From assembly GCF_024808665.1 (NCBI RefSeq), contig NZ_JANUBZ010000004.1, positions 336,428 through 400,427 of the forward strand: DNA of 64,000 bases. The letters run 5' to 3'. Origin of the DNA: Mucilaginibacter empetricola. GTDB taxonomy: Bacteria > Bacteroidota > Bacteroidia > Sphingobacteriales > Sphingobacteriaceae. The position numbers and the translations under genes are program-made. Below are positions 55,980-64,000 of the stretch, one piece after another; position 1 is the stretch's first letter, and each line of letters begins with the position of its first letter. Under the pieces are notes generated by a model. The model was given only the letters and a program-made list of their open reading frames with translations, searched no databases and was not told the DNA's origin.

Positions 55980-56645
55980 TATCCCAATCGGTAATTCTAT
56001 CGAGTTAGATAACAGCACAATATTGCCATCAATTGATTTTATCCGGTCAATATTAACAATATATGACTTGTGTATTCGTATGAATTTATTGCTAGGTATA
56101 GAATTTTCTATCTCTTTTAATGATAAATAGGTAATGTATTTATTGTCGACCGTATAGATTACAACATAGTTTTTTAAACCCTCTACATATAAAATATCCG
56201 CATAGCTCAGTTGTATCATTCTGCCCTTAACTCCGGGATTTATAAAAAAATGCTCGTTTAATGCTTGATTTTCGATACTCTTTTTAGGCTTTAGCAGGTT
56301 TTGAACCTTTGTAACAGACTTGGTGAAACGCTCAAATGAAATTGGTTTTAAAATAAAATCAGATCCGTTTTTTTCAAAAGCCTGAACTGCATAATTAGGA
56401 TATGCGGTAGTAAATATCACCGCACTTCTGGATGAAATGATATCAGCAACATCTAACCCCGAAAGCTCAGGCATATCTACATCCAAAAAAACAATATCCA
56501 CTTGCGGCATATTTGTAATTTCGTCAATCGCTACTAGCGGATTTACATTGCTTCCAACCAAATTCAACCCCGGAAATTTGTTAATATAACCGGTAAGCGT
56601 GTCAATAGCGTGAAACTCATCATCAATTACGTAACAGGTATACAT
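55917..56645 (-). CDS. LytTR-family response regulator
   Basis: A 242-residue regulator: receiver domain (1-125) with acidic pair YVIDDEFHAID, phosphoacceptor region DIVFLDVDMPELSGLD, and Lys in DFILKPISFERF; LytTR DNA-binding domain (140-235) with ADILYVEGLKNYVVIY and FIRIHKSYIVN. It is the partner of the kinase encoded six bases upstream. Its coding end overlaps the LanB end on the opposite strand by 63 bases. Confidence 0.95.
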   Translation of the reverse strand: MYTCYVIDDEFHAIDTLTGYINKFPGLNLVGSNVNPLVAIDEITNMPQVDIVFLDVDMPELSGLDVADIISSRSAVIFTTAYPNYAVQAFEKNGSDFILKPISFERFTKSVTKVQNLLKPKKSIENQALNEHFFINPGVKGRMIQLSYADILYVEGLKNYVVIYTVDNKYITYLSLKEIENSIPSNKFIRIHKSYIVNIDRIKSIDGNIVLLSNSIELPIGISFKDSFLNIVNTKTLRSGRG

Positions 56646-56650
56646 AGATG

Positions 56651-57712
56651 TTATAATTCAATCTTTAGTGTAGATTTATATTCGCTTTCGTTTTCTTCAA
56701 TACTTAGTTCATATTGATATTGATAATACATTTCCAGGCGGCTTTTAATATTCTTAATTCCTATTCCATATCCCGGATAGTTGGTCTTTTTTCTTTTCGA
56801 ATTTTGCGTTATAAAGGTTAAGCTATTGTTTTCAATAATAGCAATGATTTTTGCCGGGTAAATTTCGTTCAGTAAATCTCCGTATTTAAAAACGTTTTCC
56901 GTTAGGGTAATTAATATTAATGGAATAATCCGGTATTTCTCTATTTCACCTTCAGTTAAAAAGTCAATAACCAGCCGGTCATCAAATCTTGCCTGGTTCA
57001 ATTTAATAAAACTATTAATATGTTCAATTTCTGATTCAAGTTTTACTTTTCCATCGCTATCAGCATTGGTTAAGGCATAACGCATTATATCTGAAAGGAG
57101 CAGGATGCTTTCGGCGGTTTTTTCAGAGAACTTAGAAACCGAGTTATAAAGAAAATTAAGCGTGTTTAATAAAAAATGTGGATTTATTTGTGAGCGTAAA
57201 TAGGCATTTTCTGTAGCGAGCAGTGTTTTTTCTAAAGTTTGGGTTTGTAATTCATTCCTTAGTTGAACATTCTCTAAAGCTGCAATTTTCTTCCAGTTTT
57301 GAATTGTCGATAATGCCAGCCAATAGCCGGTACTTAACCCAATAAAATAAACTGCCCGCCACGAGCTCCCAATTATAAAAAAAACAATATTCACAATTGG
57401 CTCGCTGATTTTTATCCCGCAATAGCTGTAAAACTGATATAGTAACAGTTTAAGAACGAGGTAAAGAAGAAGCTCTGCAATTATTGCGAACGGAATAATA
57501 ATAAACGACTTTTTGTTGTTGCTAACGGCATTAGGTAAAACAATATGGGCGTTAAAATAAAATGTACCTATATTTAATATGTAGTGGCCCGCATAATCCG
57601 GAAAGTTGGAGAATTTCCCTCCAAAGCTATATAAAACCGCAAATTCATAGGAGATAAATACCGACCAAAAAATTATATGAAGTTTTAAATTTTCAAATTT
57701 GAGTGTTTTCAT
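56651..57712 (-). CDS. LytS-type sensor histidine kinase
   Basis: From the ATG at 57710-57712 the kinase has 353 residues (the frame extends to a TTG at 57745). Four membrane helices (about 10-140) lead to a coiled coil and the phosphoacceptor region YLRSQINPHFLLNTLNFLY (His about 177), then the ATPase N box LILITLTENVFKYG and GYGIGIKNIKSRL. It has no large extracellular domain, so a small hydrophobic signal is plausible. It diverges from the precursor-peptide gene, an arrangement seen in peptide-sensing loci. Confidence 0.93.
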   Translation of the reverse strand: MKTLKFENLKLHIIFWSVFISYEFAVLYSFGGKFSNFPDYAGHYILNIGTFYFNAHIVLPNAVSNNKKSFIIIPFAIIAELLLYLVLKLLLYQFYSYCGIKISEPIVNIVFFIIGSSWRAVYFIGLSTGYWLALSTIQNWKKIAALENVQLRNELQTQTLEKTLLATENAYLRSQINPHFLLNTLNFLYNSVSKFSEKTAESILLLSDIMRYALTNADSDGKVKLESEIEHINSFIKLNQARFDDRLVIDFLTEGEIEKYRIIPLILITLTENVFKYGDLLNEIYPAKIIAIIENNSLTFITQNSKRKKTNYPGYGIGIKNIKSRLEMYYQYQYELSIEENESEYKSTLKIEL

Positions 57713-57923
57713 TAAAAATGAACTATCGGTGCCAGGTATTTTCAAAAATAGGCATATATGACCTATAATTTATAGCGAAGTTACATTCGAACAAAAAAAA
57801 TGTGTTTTGTGCAAAATTTCACCCCCGATAATAATGTTGGTATATAGAATAATGTAATTGGTGTAATAACTTTTTTGAATTGAAAACGCTTTCATAACTT
57901 CTTGATGTATTAAAAAAAAAGTT

Positions 57924-58085
57924 ATGAAAACAACCGGATTTAAACTGAAAAAATTGAAAACAAAACAAGTTTATGGTTTTAAGAAAGATCAATATGCTGC
58001 TGATTTTTCTGGCGATGGAGATCCAACCTTAACTACTACCGTAACCGTTACTCATATTGCTTTAAATGGGATAAATTACAACTAA
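57924..58085 (+). CDS. Putative LanB substrate: 53-residue Thr-rich, Cys-free precursor peptide
   Basis: A short frame with ATG at 57924 encodes 53 residues. The leader-like part (1-30) is basic with FKLKKL at 6-11, comparable to the F-x-L-x-L (FNLD) box of class I lanthipeptide leaders. After a GDGDP boundary (30-34) comes a Thr-rich tail with Thr at 35, 37, 38, 39, 41 and 43, ending IALNGINYN. There is no cysteine, so no lanthionine could form within this peptide. Assignment rests on position beside LanB and the LytTR/kinase genes, composition and the leader box; no homologue could be checked. Confidence 0.6.
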   Translation: MKTTGFKLKKLKTKQVYGFKKDQYAADFSGDGDPTLTTTVTVTHIALNGINYN

Positions 58086-58426
58086 AATTTGTGCGTTGCT
58101 TTATTTAACTTGTTGGTGGCCACCATTTGTTTTTTACTGAACCCTATTTACAATATAGCTTCAAATACTTCTGCCTAAACCTTATTTCATTGTTTTGCTG
58201 TGCTAACGGCAACATCTTTATTTTGACATTTTTCTGATTGGATTGATTGTTTCTCGTGAAATGACACTCCTATCGGGAATAATTACCGCTGAATACGGGT
58301 CACAGAATGAAAAACGACTCCATTTTGTTTGGGATACTTGCATTTTTATAAAATATATTTACCTTTATAAAACTAAATCCTAACACGTTATCTAAATCTA
58401 AACAAAAAATCCTAAATTCTTAAAAA
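58086..58426 (+). promoter_or_regulatory. Spacer between precursor peptide and tail-collar genes
   Basis: This 341-base gap holds no credible gene. A 40-codon frame starting at 58261 has no family or RBS support and runs through the promoter below. No clear terminator for the precursor gene was found. Confidence 0.35.
58338..58367 (+). promoter_or_regulatory. Candidate Bacteroidota promoter of the tail-collar genes
   Basis: TTG at 58338-58340 and TACCTTTA at 58360-58367, spaced 19 bases, match the -33/-7 pattern with one mismatch (last G to A). The first tail-collar start codon follows 60 bases later. Confidence 0.5.
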
Positions 58427-58963
58427 ATGGAACCTTATCTTGGAGAAATCAAAATGTTTGGCGGAAATTTCGCCCCCTCAGGCTGGGCTTTGTGCAATGG
58501 TCAATTATTATCCATTTCACAATATGCAGCTCTTTTTTCAATTCTTGGCACCACCTATGGCGGTAACGGAGTGCAAACTTTTGCATTACCTAATTTTCAA
58601 GGCAGAGCTCCTCTGCATTGGGGTACCGGTCTCGGGCTCACCAACAGAACGATAGGGGAAGCAAGCGGTACCGAGAATGTAACGCTCTTAACATCACAAA
58701 TACCTGCCCACAATCACCTCATCAATGCAAGTACTACCGTTGCAACGCAAGTATTACCAAGTAACTTTATTTTAGCACAATCTGTTGACGCTGCAGCTGG
58801 TGGAACGCCATCTAACTTTATTGAGTCCGCAAGTGCTAATACCACTATGGCACCAACTTCTCTTAGTATGACTGGTAGCTCATTGCCTCACAATAATATG
58901 CAACCATATTTGGTAGTGACTTTTATTATTGCTTTAGTAGGAGTATTCCCATCAAGAAATTAA
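58427..58963 (+). CDS. Phage tail-collar (microcystin-dependent-protein-like) protein 1
   Basis: A 178-residue protein with the tail-collar domain near its start: YLGEIKMFGGNFAPSGWALC, NGQLLSISQYAALFSILGTT, YGGNGVQTFALPNFQGRAPL, then IPAHNHLI. It ends MQPYLVVTFIIALVGVFPS. These stand-alone Mdp-like proteins are common in bacteria outside phage and occur in tandem copies; their function is not settled. No other phage gene is nearby. The closest relative is the next gene. Confidence 0.9.
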   Translation: MEPYLGEIKMFGGNFAPSGWALCNGQLLSISQYAALFSILGTTYGGNGVQTFALPNFQGRAPLHWGTGLGLTNRTIGEASGTENVTLLTSQIPAHNHLINASTTVATQVLPSNFILAQSVDAAAGGTPSNFIESASANTTMAPTSLSMTGSSLPHNNMQPYLVVTFIIALVGVFPSRN

Positions 58964-59074
58964 ATAAATAATCGGTTAACATCTGTATTGTATTTAAAAC
59001 TTAAAATGTTTTGGATGCTATTAGAATATTAAAATAAATTTAATTACCGTTTTTTAGATTAAACCTTTGATATA

Positions 59075-59611
59075 ATGGATACTTATCTTGGAGAAATAAA
59101 GATGTTTGGGGGCAATTTCGCTCCCAAAGGATTTGCTCTATGCAATGGGCAGCTTTTATCTATAGCACAAAATACAGCGCTTTTCTCGTTACTTGGAACT
59201 ACTTATGGCGGCGATGGTATCCAAACATTTGGACTTCCTGACTATAGGGGCAGAGCTCCCATGCATTGGGGAACCGGATTGGGGCTTACTACCAGAGTAA
59301 TAGGCGAAATTAGTGGTACGGAGAACGTTACCCTTTTAACCTCAGAAATACCAGCGCACAATCACCTTATTAATGCCAGCACCACAGTTGCTACTCAGGT
59401 ACTGCCAACTAATTTTATTTTAGCACAATCTGTCGATTCAGCGGCTGGTGGAACGCCATCTAACTTTATTGAACCTGCGAGTGCAAATACAACGTTGGCG
59501 CCTACGGCAGTTAGTATGGTAGGTAACTCATTGCCGCACAATAATATGCAGCCATATTTGGTGGTTTCTTTTATAATTGCATTAAGTGGGGTTTACCCTT
59601 CGCGGAATTAA
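59075..59611 (+). CDS. Phage tail-collar (microcystin-dependent-protein-like) protein 2
   Basis: Exactly the same length (178) as the gene before it and clearly its paralogue: YLGEIKMFGGNFAPKGFALC, NGQLLSIAQNTALFSLLGTT, YGGDGIQTFGLPDYRGRAPM. The C-terminal 60 residues are nearly the same (ILAQSVDSAAGGTPSNF). Separation is 111 bases. Tandem duplication is likely. Part of a run with a formyltransferase and a surface protein downstream. Confidence 0.9.
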   Translation: MDTYLGEIKMFGGNFAPKGFALCNGQLLSIAQNTALFSLLGTTYGGDGIQTFGLPDYRGRAPMHWGTGLGLTTRVIGEISGTENVTLLTSEIPAHNHLINASTTVATQVLPTNFILAQSVDSAAGGTPSNFIEPASANTTLAPTAVSMVGNSLPHNNMQPYLVVSFIIALSGVYPSRN

Positions 59612-59640
59612 AAGGGTGTAAAAAGGATATTACTTAGTTG

Positions 59641-60582
59641 ATGAAAATAGGTATTGTATCCAATGCTATAAGTTTATATAGACCTCTGCTCTTAAATTTA
59701 TTTAACACAAAAAATAGAGCGGAGGTCATATTATATATTGGTAAATCAGATGATCCGGGGCAAAATAGTGCCGAAACAATAAAGTTTTGTAATGCAATGG
59801 GCATTACAGTAACTATTGAAAATAATAAGCAGGATTTGTATAACTGGCATCAGCTTTATCAACCAGATATGGTATTCTTTGCTGGTTATAGCAATATTAT
59901 ACAAACGGAGCAATTTATTAATGCTAAATGTAATATCTACAATATCCATTTTGGCAAATTACCGCAATTCAGGGGACCGTCCCCAGTTTTTTGGCAGTTG
60001 AAAAAGGGTGAAAAAGATATAGGGTTGAGCATTCATGTAATGACGGATAAATTGGATAGCGGGCCGGTGGTGTGGGAGTATAAAATACCTAATCAGCCTC
60101 ATTTTACATATGATTTTGTTAATCAATTATTTGCGGAGGTACAGGTAAAAGGAGTGATCGAAATAATTGATCAGTTTGAAAAAAAATGTTTACCTGCTGA
60201 AATTCAGCAAAATGAAGATAAGGCCGCTTACTATACCCGGCCACAGTTAAAAGACATAGTAATTAATTGGAATGAGATGAGTGCGGAGGAGATTATTGAT
60301 TTGATAAAGGCATGCAACTCGTGGAATATGGGTGCTGCCACGTTTATAAATGGACTTGAAATAAAGATTTTGGATGCAACCCTAATTGCATCAGCAAAAT
60401 TATCATTTATACCCGGAACTGCTGTAGTTAATGGAAATTCAGACTTTAGTGTAGTGTGTAAGGGTGATAAACTATTGAGTGTTAAATACTTTAAAATTAA
60501 CAATTGTTTTGTTCCGCAACGATTTGCCGGAGCATATGGTTTTAAAACCGGGCAATGTTTTTTAAGTATGCCAACAGCGTGA
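59641..60582 (+). CDS. Formyltransferase family protein (Fmt-like fold), non-housekeeping
   Basis: The ATG at 59641 gives 313 residues. The catalytic region IYNIHFGKLPQFRGPSPVFW with Asn and His, followed by HVMTDKLDSGPVVWEY (Asp), is that of 10-formyltetrahydrofolate-dependent formyltransferases. It lacks several features of methionyl-tRNA formyltransferase (no SLLPRWRGAAP), so it more probably formylates an amino sugar or another amine. It follows the second tail-collar gene by 29 bases and is likely co-transcribed. Substrate unknown. Confidence 0.8.
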   Translation: MKIGIVSNAISLYRPLLLNLFNTKNRAEVILYIGKSDDPGQNSAETIKFCNAMGITVTIENNKQDLYNWHQLYQPDMVFFAGYSNIIQTEQFINAKCNIYNIHFGKLPQFRGPSPVFWQLKKGEKDIGLSIHVMTDKLDSGPVVWEYKIPNQPHFTYDFVNQLFAEVQVKGVIEIIDQFEKKCLPAEIQQNEDKAAYYTRPQLKDIVINWNEMSAEEIIDLIKACNSWNMGAATFINGLEIKILDATLIASAKLSFIPGTAVVNGNSDFSVVCKGDKLLSVKYFKINNCFVPQRFAGAYGFKTGQCFLSMPTA

Positions 60583-60621
60583 TTAGCTGAATATAATATC
60601 AATAATACTGTGTTAAAATTA

Positions 60622-60640
60622 AGGCCCTATTAATGGGCCT
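60622..60640 (+). other. Short hairpin before the MBG-repeat gene
   Basis: AGGCCC (60622-60627) pairs with GGGCCT (60635-60640) with a seven-base loop. There is no T run, so it is a weak terminator or leader structure. Confidence 0.3.
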
Positions 60641-60656
60641 CTCAACCTTATTAAGT

Positions 60657-63600
60657 ATGAAAAAACTTTTACTTGCAATTACCTCTGCAGTTTTACTTTT
60701 GTTTATTTCATCGTTTGCAGACGGGCAGACAACACTATCGCCCGGCGATATAGCAGTTGTAGGCTACGACTTCAGCTTTAATACCACCACAACGGCACCG
60801 GTAGGGAGCGATAACTTTGATATCGTGGTATTAAAGAATATCGCCGCCGGCACGGTGATCCAGTTTACCAGTCGTGGTTGGTTGGGAACCGCCTTTAGCA
60901 GTGTAGGAACAATTGATGGTTTCTTTACCTGGACGGTAGGCTCCAATATTACCGCCGGTTCCGTATTTAATTTTTCTATTGCCAATGGCACCCTGCCGGC
61001 AACCGTTACAGTATCGCCTTCAAACGGAGCAGTAACCGGGACAACCACCACTACATTTACCAGTACGGTGGGATATTCCCCATCCACCGGTAATCAGATC
61101 TTTATTTTTCAGGGCACACAAGCCGCACCAACTTTTATTTATGGTATTAACACCAATGCTACCAATATGGGGGCTAATGGCTGGGTAACCGGAACAGTGG
61201 CCAACAATGCAGCACAAAGTGCATTGCCTTCCGGCTTAACGAATGCCGACCCATTTAATGGTACGGTTTCAGCACCTACTGCGCTGCCTTTTACTTTAGA
61301 GACCAATCGATATAATGCCGTTTATGTAGGTCCCCTGGTAGGATCACAAACCACCTTACTAGCCGATATCGGCAATTATGCCAACTGGACAGCAACATCC
61401 ACAGCAACCACCACCTATAACATAGCTGTGGGAGGTACCTATTTTCCATCGGCCAACCCGGTGTTTAATCTGGCTACGCCTATTATTACCGCCAGCGGAA
61501 CCCTGGCAGCGCTAACCACTACAACAGGAACAGCTTCATCCTCTACCAGTTTCAGTGTTTCGGCAACATCCCTGACCGCCGGGGTATTGGTTACTCCACC
61601 CTCAGGTTTTCAGGTAAGTACCGATAACTCCACTTTTAGCGGTACGGTAACTGTTGGTTCATCAGGCACACTTGCAGCAACAACCATTTATGTACGGCTG
61701 GCAGCAGCCGATGGGGTGGGTACTTATTCAGGGAATATCGTTTTGAGTAGCACCGGCGCTACCGGTGTAAATGTCGCTACCGCCAGTAGCACGGTTAACG
61801 CAGTGCCTGCTATTACGGCCAGCGGAACCTTAGCCGCATTAAGCACTACTACAGGAACAGCGTCAACCTCTACCAGTTTCAGTGTTTCGGCAACAGCTTT
61901 AACTGCTGGTGTATTGGTAACCCCACCCTCAGGTTTTCAGGTAAGTACCGATAATTCCACTTTTAGCAGCACGGTAACCGTAGGTTCATCGGGCACGCTT
62001 GCAGCAACAACGATTTATATACGCCTGGCAGCAGCTGATGGGGTGGGTACTTATTCGGGCAATGTGGTGCTGAGCAGCACAGGCGCCACCAGTGTAAATG
62101 TGGCCACCGCCAGCAGTACGGTTACGGCGGCACCTACTACCATCAGTTCGATAACCGATGTAAGCTCCAGTCTGACCAATGCCAGCTCGGTACAATATAC
62201 GGTAACCTTCGGTGCTTCGGTAACCGGGGTAACTACCAGTAACTTTTCATTAGCAACCACAGGTAGCGTAAGTGGGGCGGCCATCAGCGCTATTTCAGGC
62301 TCGGGAGCCACTTATACCATTACGGTAAATACAGGTACGGGCGATGGTACCATCGGATTAAACCTGGCCAATGCAACAAGTTTGTCGCCCGGTATAAGCA
62401 CTACATTGCCATTTACAGGCAGTACCTATACTATCGATAAAACGCCACCAACGGTAACCATCAGCGTACCATCAGTAAGCAGCACCTCAACAGGTCCGGT
62501 AACTTATACCGTTACTTATGCCGATGCTAACTTTAACTCAAGTACATTAGCTGCAGGTAATATCACCTTAAATAAAACCGGGACAGCTACGGGTAGCATA
62601 GCGGTAAGCGGAACCGGGCTGACCAGAACGGTAACTATTTCTTCTATTAGCGGCACAGGTAGCATAGGTATTTCTATTGCTGCCGGCACAGCATCCGATA
62701 ATGCAGGCAATGTGGCCGGTGCGGCAGGGCCTTCAGCAACTTTTACGGTAGCGCCCGCAGGCCCGGCTATAGCAGCCAGTGGTACTTTAAGTTCTTTAAA
62801 CAGTATTTATGGCAGTGCTTCTGCATCCGAAAGTTTTAACGTATCGGGCACTGCTATGACTACCGGTATATTGGTAACTCCACCGACCGGGTTTGAAGTA
62901 AGTACCGATAACAGTACTTTTAGCAGTACCGTAACCATAGGAGCAGCGGGAACGATCGCCTCTACTCCGGTTTATATCCGGTTAAAAGCAGGTGAAGCAG
63001 CAGGTAATTATTCCGGCAATGTAGTATTAAGCAGCAGCGGGGCAAGCAGTGTAAACGAAGCCATGCCCGTTGGCGTAGTAAGTCAGGCTTCACTAGCGAT
63101 CATCGCCAATAACCAAACCAAAGCTTATGGTGCGGCTATCCCAACTTTAACAGCAAGTTACAGCGGTTTTGTTAATGGTGATACCCCTATATCTTTAACT
63201 ACCCCACCAACCATCACTACAACTGCCACGGCAGCCTCACAAGTAGCAGGTAATCCCTATGCGATTACTGCAAGTGGTGCGGTAGACCCTAACTATACGA
63301 TCAGCTATGTACCGGGCAGCCTAACTATCGGTCAGGCCCCATTAACCATTACGGCAGATAACCAAACCAAAGCCTATGGCGCGGCTATCCCAACACTAAC
63401 AGCAAGTTATACAGGTTTTGTAAATGGTGATACACCAATATCGTTAACAACACCACCAACAATAACTACCACAGCCACAGCAGCATCACAAGTAGCCGGT
63501 AACCCATATGCCATTGCAGCAAGCGGAGCCGTGGATGCCAACTATGCGATCAGCTATGTGCCGGGAATCTTAACGATCGGTCAGGCTCCATTAACCATTA

Positions 63601-64000
63601 CGGCAGATAACCAAACCAAAGCTTATGGTGCGGCTATCCCAACTTTAACAGCAAGTTATAGCGGTTTTGTTAATGGTGATACCCCTATATCTTTAACCAC
63701 ACCACCGACAATAACAACAACGGCCACGGCAGCCTCACAGGTGGCAGGTAATCCATATGCTATAACAGCAAGTGGTGCGGTAGACCCTAACTATACGATC
63801 AGCTATGTGCCGGGAATCTTAACGATCGGTCAGGCTCCTTTAACGATCACTGCAGATAACCAGACCAAAGCTTATGGCGCAGCTATCCCAACTTTAACAG
63901 CAAGTTACAGCGGTTTTGTTAATGGTGATACCCCAATATCGTTAACCACACCACCGACAATAACTACTACCGCTACGGCAGCCTCACAAGTAGCCGGTAA
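60657..64000 (+). CDS. Large repeat-rich surface protein with MBG domains, 3' end outside window
   Basis: From the ATG at 60657, 1114 codons are open to the window edge. A signal peptide (MKKLLLAITSAVLLLFISSF) precedes an N-terminal domain (about 25-260). Then come three similar beta-domains of 109 codons starting near 61485, 61812 and 62769 (pattern ITASGTLAAL...VTPPSGFQVSTDNSTF), with Ig-like domains between 62130 and 62760. From 63085 at least four MBG domains follow in exact tandem copies of 83 residues (NQTKAYGAAIPTLTASYSGF). Such proteins are secreted (type IX sorting signals lie at the C-terminus, not seen here) and probably adhesins or matrix proteins. Confidence 0.88.
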   Translation, partial: MKKLLLAITSAVLLLFISSFADGQTTLSPGDIAVVGYDFSFNTTTTAPVGSDNFDIVVLKNIAAGTVIQFTSRGWLGTAFSSVGTIDGFFTWTVGSNITAGSVFNFSIANGTLPATVTVSPSNGAVTGTTTTTFTSTVGYSPSTGNQIFIFQGTQAAPTFIYGINTNATNMGANGWVTGTVANNAAQSALPSGLTNADPFNGTVSAPTALPFTLETNRYNAVYVGPLVGSQTTLLADIGNYANWTATSTATTTYNIAVGGTYFPSANPVFNLATPIITASGTLAALTTTTGTASSSTSFSVSATSLTAGVLVTPPSGFQVSTDNSTFSGTVTVGSSGTLAATTIYVRLAAADGVGTYSGNIVLSSTGATGVNVATASSTVNAVPAITASGTLAALSTTTGTASTSTSFSVSATALTAGVLVTPPSGFQVSTDNSTFSSTVTVGSSGTLAATTIYIRLAAADGVGTYSGNVVLSSTGATSVNVATASSTVTAAPTTISSITDVSSSLTNASSVQYTVTFGASVTGVTTSNFSLATTGSVSGAAISAISGSGATYTITVNTGTGDGTIGLNLANATSLSPGISTTLPFTGSTYTIDKTPPTVTISVPSVSSTSTGPVTYTVTYADANFNSSTLAAGNITLNKTGTATGSIAVSGTGLTRTVTISSISGTGSIGISIAAGTASDNAGNVAGAAGPSATFTVAPAGPAIAASGTLSSLNSIYGSASASESFNVSGTAMTTGILVTPPTGFEVSTDNSTFSSTVTIGAAGTIASTPVYIRLKAGEAAGNYSGNVVLSSSGASSVNEAMPVGVVSQASLAIIANNQTKAYGAAIPTLTASYSGFVNGDTPISLTTPPTITTTATAASQVAGNPYAITASGAVDPNYTISYVPGSLTIGQAPLTITADNQTKAYGAAIPTLTASYTGFVNGDTPISLTTPPTITTTATAASQVAGNPYAIAASGAVDANYAISYVPGILTIGQAPLTITADNQTKAYGAAIPTLTASYSGFVNGDTPISLTTPPTITTTATAASQVAGNPYAITASGAVDPNYTISYVPGILTIGQAPLTITADNQTKAYGAAIPTLTASYSGFVNGDTPISLTTPPTITTTATAASQVAG
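61485..62138 (+). repeat. Two tandem 327-base coding repeats
   Basis: Copies begin at 61485 and 61812, exactly 327 bases (109 codons) apart, with most bases the same, for example CTCAGGTTTTCAGGTAAGTA in both. A third, diverged copy begins at 62769. They encode beta-domains of the surface protein. Confidence 0.8.
63103..64000 (+). repeat. Tandem 249-base MBG-domain coding repeats
   Basis: The phrase AACCAAACCAAAGC (CAGACC in the fourth copy) starts at 63111, 63360, 63609 and 63858, an exact 249-base period. Each unit encodes 83 residues. At least three full copies and the start of a fourth are present, and the array continues past the window edge. Near-identity between copies points to recent expansion or conversion. 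Confidence 0.92.

Noticed and set aside
52869..58085. A classical class I lanthipeptide cluster
   Set aside because: No LanC, no transporter, no protease, and the only candidate precursor lacks Cys.
58261..58383. A 40-codon frame in the spacer before the tail-collar genes
   Set aside because: It has one Cys but runs through the probable promoter, with no leader-like motif.
58427..59611. A prophage remnant
   Set aside because: Tail-collar proteins alone do not indicate phage; no integrase, capsid, terminase or att repeat was seen.
59641..60582. Methionyl-tRNA formyltransferase (fmt)
   Set aside because: The active-site loop lacks the usual Fmt sequence and the gene is not near def or priA; a family-level call is safer.
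63103..64000. A CRISPR or satellite array
   Set aside because: The 249-base repeats are in frame, code for MBG domains and have no spacers.

Overview
The window looks like chromosomal DNA of a Bacteroidota bacterium of the Sphingobacteriaceae, most like Mucilaginibacter. The signs are a SusC/SusD pair with a DUF6377-type regulator, lipoprotein signal peptides with Cys after S/A, a TAnnTTTG-type promoter in front of a tRNA, LytTR two-component genes, Bat aerotolerance-type genes, and an MBG-repeat surface protein. The genus is inference from gene content; no 16S gene is present.

Layout. (1) 1-16.3 kb: an alpha-glucoside utilisation region. It holds a partial sugar-kinase-like phosphotransferase and a GH37 trehalase on the minus strand. 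Diverging from them are a DUF6377 regulator, SusC, SusD, an SRPBCC/GyrI-like protein, an FG-GAP/ASPIC lipoprotein and a periplasmic GH65 enzyme. (2) 16.3-18.1 kb: a DNase II-family protein and a small lipoprotein. (3) 18.2-27.0 kb, minus strand: a tight seven-gene unit (outer-membrane barrel with a kinase-like N-terminal domain, GAF protein, HD-Pycsar effector, histidine phosphatase lipoprotein, second Pycsar effector, PAP2 phosphatase, conserved unknown). (4) 27.2-37.8 kb, minus strand: a sulfatase/MoxR/DUF58/DUF4381/BatA/BatBC/BatD/HAD/formylglycine-generating-enzyme operon. (5) 37.8-41 kb: a hairpin-rich intergenic repeat, tRNA-Pro(UGG) and ppk1. (6) 41-52.3 kb: ordinary accessory and housekeeping genes (two SDRs, AraC regulator, DHFR-like, metallopeptidase-like, methyltransferase, a widespread unknown, DinB, phosphohexomutase). 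(7) 52.9-58.1 kb: a full-length LanB-type dehydratase, a LytTR/histidine-kinase pair and a 53-residue Thr-rich, Cys-free putative precursor peptide. (8) 58.4-64 kb: two tandem phage-tail-collar (Mdp-like) proteins, a formyltransferase and the first 3.3 kb of a large MBG-repeat surface protein that runs off the window.

How genes work together. The SusCD/GH65/GH37 genes probably import and hydrolyse short alpha-glucosides. The sulfatase (Cys80 in a CTAGR motif) and the lipoprotein formylglycine-generating enzyme (Cys373/Cys378) lie in one operon and are a plausible substrate/maturase pair around a MoxR-Bat envelope machine. The LanB locus looks like a minimal, self-regulated RiPP locus. It lacks a LanC cyclase, and the only candidate substrate has no cysteine, so a classical lanthionine product is not expected.

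Best candidates for undescribed biology are the Cys-free LanB/LytTR peptide locus (52.9-58.1 kb) and the kinase-barrel/GAF/HD-PycTM operon (18.2-27.0 kb), which has two Pycsar-type effectors but no nucleotide cyclase. All functions are read from sequence motifs and family knowledge; no database search was possible.
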